From: Deinococcus sp.
Lineage (GTDB): Bacteria; Deinococcota; Deinococci; Deinococcales; Deinococcaceae
DNA length: 7,966 nucleotides
Direction of reading: 5' to 3'
Assembly: GCA_018260375.1 (NCBI GenBank)
Contig: JAGLBF010000108.1
Span: 1-7,966 of the forward strand
Part shown: positions 5,774 to 7,966 of the stretch, piece by piece
Layout of the letters: every line of letters starts with the position of its first letter
Position numbering within the stretch: position 1 is the first letter of the stretch
Made by a program: the position numbers and the translations under genes
Notes under the pieces: generated by a model
Databases searched by the model: none
What the model was told of the DNA's origin: nothing
Seen by the model: the letters and a program-made list of their open reading frames with translations, nothing else

Positions 5774-5909
5774 ATACGGATTCCGATTGATTTGGCGTAC
5801 TTCCGAATCAATCAGGGCGGATGCGAGTGGGAACAGCATACGGACTGCGCGGTATGGAGCCGCAGGCGGCGCTTTTACGACTGTGGTGGAATGGAGCGGC
5901 AGTCCGTAT
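5774..5909 (-). repeat. Full 136-bp composite repeat, reverse orientation
   Basis: Reverse complement of the 190-325 element, the same length to the base, with only a handful of substitutions. The stem module reads GATTGATT-TGGCGTACTTCCG-AATCAATC on the plus strand, that is, the same loop orientation as the reference copy. It ends 27 bp from the cupin stop codon, beyond its 3' end. Confidence 0.92.
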
Positions 5910-5936
5910 TACACGTACGCTTTACCCGTCCGTTCT

Positions 5937-6365
5937 TTAGTGTTCGTGGCCTTCGGCAGCTTCTGCGTCGGCTTTGGTCTGGTGAACAGCGCCGTGGGGG
6001 TGTTCAGGTGGGGCGTAGATAGAATAAATCTTGAGCGGCGTATCACCGGTATTGGTGATGTTATGCCACTGGCCTGCTGGCACCATCACCGCCCAGTCGT
6101 CTGAGATTTCTTGGTCAAAGGTGAGGTTGTCCTCGCTGTCGCCCATCTGCACGCGGCCTTGACCTGCTTCCAGACGCAAAAACTGGTCAATGTTGGGGTG
6201 AACTTCGAGGCCGATGTCGCTGCCTACGGGGATTTCCATCAGGGTAACCTGAAGGGTTTTGCCCGTCCACAGGGCCGTGCGGTAGTTGGTGTTTTGGAGG
6301 GTGGCTTCTTCAATATTGACTGTATAGGGCTGGAGGCCAAAATCCTTGAGTTCAATCTTTGCCAT
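5937..6365 (-). CDS. Cupin-domain protein (small single-domain cupin)
   Basis: A 142-aa single-domain cupin, probably cytoplasmic and metal-binding. Cupin motif 1 lies in GLEVHPNIDQFLRLEAGQG (residues 52-70, His56 and Gln61) and motif 2 in PAGQWHNITN (96-105, His101); His56, Gln61 and His101 are the likely metal ligands, and the usual second histidine of motif 1 is missing. The wider sequence (TALWTGK, SIYAPPEHPHG, TKADAEA) resembles a widespread conserved bacterial cupin subfamily whose substrate is not established. The start is ATG 6365, because AGGAGA stands 5 nt upstream; the frame stays open to 6398 but those codons include the ribosome binding site. The gene is convergent with the protease and separated by repeats from the hydrolase upstream, so it probably has its own promoter. 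Confidence 0.9.
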   Translation of the reverse strand: MAKIELKDFGLQPYTVNIEEATLQNTNYRTALWTGKTLQVTLMEIPVGSDIGLEVHPNIDQFLRLEAGQGRVQMGDSEDNLTFDQEISDDWAVMVPAGQWHNITNTGDTPLKIYSIYAPPEHPHGAVHQTKADAEAAEGHEH

Positions 6366-6537
6366 GGTGTTCTCCTCTGCCTGAGCGCCTGCGCCCACGC
6401 GTGTCGGCTAAAGCTGACAAGACGCAATGATGCTTTAGACATGGGTATGGTAATACACTGACTGTCTTATGTATTGAGTAAAAGCCTAAGATAATATAAA
6501 TACAGCCAGCAACTACTGAATAGAAATCTTTAGATTC
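6366..6537 (-). promoter_or_regulatory. Cupin upstream region with ribosome site and inverted repeat
   Basis: On the minus strand, AGGAGA (6371-6376) is a good Shine-Dalgarno sequence 5 nt from the ATG. Further up, CTAAAGC and GCTTTAG (plus-strand positions 6408-6414 and 6432-6438) form an exact 7-bp inverted repeat around a 17-nt loop, a possible leader hairpin or regulator site. From about 6440 to 6540 the sequence turns A+T-rich (for example TTTATATTAT on the minus strand near 6495), the likely promoter zone, but no -35/-10 pair with normal spacing stands out. No gene is seen in 6366-6699. Confidence 0.4.
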
Positions 6538-6563
6538 GTAAAGGTTCAAGTCGGAATCTGTAT
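6538..6563 (+). repeat. Fragment of the second module
   Basis: The stretch AAGGTTCAAGTCGGAATCTG followed by TAT matches the 3' end of the second module (AAGGTTCAAATCGCAGTCCG, then TAT, near 2817-2838). Only this end survives. It abuts the full element beginning at 6565, the same head-to-tail arrangement as at 5772/5774. Confidence 0.6.
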
Positions 6564-6564
6564 T

Positions 6565-6700
6565 ATACGGATTCCGATTGATTCGGAAGTACACCAAATC
6601 AATCCGAGCGGATGCGAGTGGGAACAGCATACGGACTGTGCGGTATGGAGCCGCAGGCGGCGCTTTTCCGACTGTGGTGGAATGGAGCGGCAGTCCGTAC
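6565..6700 (-). repeat. Full 136-bp composite repeat with inverted stem loop
   Basis: Reverse-oriented copy, the same 136-bp length. Outside the loop it differs from 5774-5909 at about five positions. Between GATTGATT and AATCAATC, however, it reads CGGAAGTACACCA where the other reverse-oriented copy reads TGGCGTACTTCCG; these are reverse complements but for one base. So the loop has been flipped in place. The element ends on the hydrolase stop codon (CTA at 6700-6702), overlapping it by about one base. Confidence 0.92.
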
Positions 6701-7422
6701 TAGTCTAAAAACTCCAGCATCACGCGGGTAAAGTCCTGTTCTTTATCCAGGTTGGAGAGGTGGCCCGCGCCTTCGATGATGGCCAGCTGACCGCCGCTGA
6801 GGCCCACGATTTCGCTGACTATTTCGGGCGGGGTGAGGCTGTCCTTGCGGCCCACAATGCCCAGCACCGCCACTTTATCCACCAGGCTAGGCAGCAGATC
6901 GCGGCTGTCGGGGCGGGCCGCCATCGCCCTCAGTGCGCCTGCTACGCCCTGAGGGGTGGCCTGCTGTATCAGGGGTTTTATCACCGCAAAAGTGTGCGCG
7001 GGATGCTCTTGTTCGGCACTTTCAAGTAAAAAGTCTGTGCCTTCGTGCAGTACGCGCACAGCCTGAGCTTCGCGGTCTGCTTTCTTCTCAGGGGTGTCGG
7101 CGCGGGCTGAAGTGTCTGCCAGCACCGCCCGCACAAAGCGCTCAGGCTCTTGGCGCAGCAGTTCAAAGGCCAGGTAGCCGCCCATGCTCAGGCCCACTAT
7201 GTTGAGCGGGCCTGCGGGCAGGGTTGTGAGCAGTTCGCTGGCAGTGTCATGCAAGCGGGCCATATTGCCCGGCATACCGCCGAACCCAGGCAAATCAGGA
7301 GCAATAACGGTGTGGCCTGCTTGCTCTAGGGCGCGGCGCTGGGCAGCCCACATGTCAGAAGCGAGGGGATACGCGTGAAGAAGCAGGGTCTGCTGAGAAG
7401 ATATAGGCGAAGATGTAGACAT
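6700..7422 (-). CDS. Alpha/beta-hydrolase fold protein
   Basis: A 240-aa hydrolase from ATG 7422, probably an esterase- or lactonase-like enzyme; the substrate is unknown. Visible features are an N-terminal LLLHAYPL oxyanion-hole region, APDLPGFG, the nucleophile elbow GLSMGG with Ser79, an acid candidate Asp194 (GRKDSLTP) and His221 (GAGHLSNL), giving a complete triad, with a helical cap at about 105-170. There is no signal peptide. A GTG two codons upstream (7428) is possible, but TAACCT lies 6 nt before the ATG and fits a leaderless start there. The stop codon abuts a composite repeat; the C-terminus (VMLEFLD) looks full length, so the repeat has not truncated it. It lies 130 bp downstream of xseB. 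Confidence 0.9.
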   Translation of the reverse strand: MSTSSPISSQQTLLLHAYPLASDMWAAQRRALEQAGHTVIAPDLPGFGGMPGNMARLHDTASELLTTLPAGPLNIVGLSMGGYLAFELLRQEPERFVRAVLADTSARADTPEKKADREAQAVRVLHEGTDFLLESAEQEHPAHTFAVIKPLIQQATPQGVAGALRAMAARPDSRDLLPSLVDKVAVLGIVGRKDSLTPPEIVSEIVGLSGGQLAIIEGAGHLSNLDKEQDFTRVMLEFLD

Positions 7423-7428
7423 AGCCAC

Positions 7429-7434
7429 AGGTTA
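7429..7434 (-). promoter_or_regulatory. Candidate leaderless -10 box of the hydrolase gene
   Basis: On the minus strand, TAACCT is followed by GTGGCT and then ATG. Transcription would start near the ATG, which argues for ATG over the GTG between the box and the ATG. No -35 match is evident. Confidence 0.35.
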
Positions 7435-7552
7435 GCGCCAGCGGGGTTAGGGGGTGCTACGGGCGGGTTGAATAAGGCAGGGTGAACAGGGCCGTGTAGG
7501 GGCAAACTTACGCACGGTGTATCCGCCCGCTTCAACACCAAAGACGTTCTTG

Positions 7553-7834
7553 TCAACTATCTTCTGCTTCTGGCCCGGCGGGTGTAGGCACACTGTTGAG
7601 CAGGGCCTGTAGGCGGTCAATGCGCTCTTGGCACACCGCATAGGCCGCCTGCGCCTCACTGAGCAGCGGCAGCACTTTGTCAAGGTCGGTTTGTCCGTCT
7701 TCTAATTCGCTGGCAATTTGGCTCAGGCGCTCATAGGCCGCCTGGTAGCTGGCGGTTTGAGAAGTGGCTGGTGGATTTAGACTCTGGGGACTGGGCTTTT
7801 TGGTTCCCCGTGCTTTTGGGGTTGGCTTGGTCAT
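7553..7834 (-). CDS. xseB: Exodeoxyribonuclease VII small subunit, XseB
   Basis: Small subunit of exonuclease VII, which with XseA degrades single-stranded DNA and mismatch or repair intermediates in the cytoplasm. It is 93 aa from ATG 7834. The conserved helical core is SYQAAYERLSQIASELEDGQTDLDKVLPLLSEAQAAYAVCQERIDRLQALLN (residues about 29-80), matching the family pattern of an LExGxxxLxxxLxL helical hairpin. The N-terminal 28 residues are Lys/Pro/Ser-rich and look disordered, and the C-terminus is a short acidic tail. The frame is open further upstream to 7915, but the extension runs towards repeat DNA, and TACACT 6 nt before ATG 7834 supports a leaderless start. xseA is not in the window. 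Confidence 0.88.
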   Translation of the reverse strand: MTKPTPKARGTKKPSPQSLNPPATSQTASYQAAYERLSQIASELEDGQTDLDKVLPLLSEAQAAYAVCQERIDRLQALLNSVPTPAGPEAEDS

Positions 7835-7840
7835 AGGGGT

Positions 7841-7846
7841 AGTGTA
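7841..7846 (-). promoter_or_regulatory. Candidate leaderless -10 box of xseB
   Basis: On the minus strand, TACACT is followed by ACCCCT and then the ATG. It is the same hexamer as upstream of the yciI-like gene. No clear -35 is visible. Confidence 0.4.
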
Positions 7847-7913
7847 GACCAGCCAGGGAAAGTGGGTTGGAGATAGGGCAAGGAAGAAAAAGTGCAGCAG
7901 CACAGACCACTTC

Positions 7914-7966
7914 ATACGGACTGCCGCTCCATTCCACCACAGTCGGAAAAGCGCCGCCTGCGGCTC
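7914..7966 (+). repeat. Composite repeat truncated by the window end
   Basis: The first 53 bases match the 190-325 element (ATACGGACTGCCGCTCCATT through CGCCTGCGGCTC), in the same orientation. It lies about 80 bp upstream of the xseB start. Its remainder lies outside the window. Confidence 0.88.

Noticed and set aside
5787..6104. Plus-strand open frame of 105 codons
   Set aside because: It runs through a full repeat and then antisense to the cupin gene; similar peptides (VVEWSGSPY) arise from other repeat copies.
6467..6482. Possible radiation/desiccation response motif (TTATGTATTGAGTAA)
   Set aside because: The left half resembles the DdrO site, but spacing is one base short and the right half does not complete the palindrome.
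6352..6630. Minus-strand open frame of 92 codons upstream of the cupin
   Set aside because: It crosses a repeat and the cupin ribosome binding site, and the composition is not protein-like for this genome.
7447..7552. Minus-strand stretch reading KNVFGVEAGGYTVRKFAPT between xseB and the hydrolase gene
   Set aside because: It looks somewhat gene-like, but has no suitable start codon outside xseB, is very short and matches no family I recognise; possibly a gene remnant.

Overview
The window looks like chromosomal DNA of a Deinococcus-type bacterium. This is an inference from three things: the style of the proteins, the many start codons sitting 5-7 nt downstream of a TANNNT -10 box (a leaderless arrangement known to be common in Deinococcus), and the many small non-coding intergenic repeats, a hallmark of that genus. 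Gene content is mostly housekeeping: purine synthesis (purE, purK), folate polyglutamylation (folC), a YciI-like protein, an FmdB-like protein lacking zinc ligands, a secreted or membrane-anchored HtrA-type protease, a cupin, an alpha/beta hydrolase and the small subunit of exonuclease VII (xseB). No phage, IS transposase, CRISPR array, tRNA or rRNA is visible.

Layout. Positions 1-384 are non-coding and hold two copies of a composite repeat, one decayed and one intact. purE (start at 2087) and purK (start at 1542) form a minus-strand pair overlapping by 4 nt. A 303-bp divergent gap with another repeat separates purE from a plus-strand yciI-like gene (2391-2699). A composite repeat (2709-2838) follows and runs directly into the start of folC (2849-4132). 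After a 166-bp gap holding a perfect 15-bp palindrome come the translationally coupled fmdB-like and protease genes (4299-5623). The 313-bp gap between the convergent protease and cupin genes is filled with two abutting repeats. The cupin (5937-6365, minus) has a long A+T-rich upstream region ending in another repeat, which touches the stop codon of the hydrolase gene (6700-7422, minus). xseB (7553-7834, minus) lies upstream of the hydrolase, and one more repeat is cut off by the window end.

The most distinctive content is the repeat family. Copies are assembled from interchangeable modules that all begin ATACGG and end CCGTAT: a 72-bp hairpin module, a roughly 70-bp second module, and a short module with a GATTGATT/AATCAATC stem. 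The full 136-bp form occurs intact three times, with a fourth copy truncated by the window end. In one full copy (6565-6700) the 13-nt loop between GATTGATT and AATCAATC is reverse-complemented relative to the other two, a clean micro-inversion. At folC the end of the repeat appears to supply the -10 box of a leaderless promoter. I see no unmistakably new multi-gene system; the modular, hairpin-rich, loop-flipping repeat is the best candidate for something under-described.
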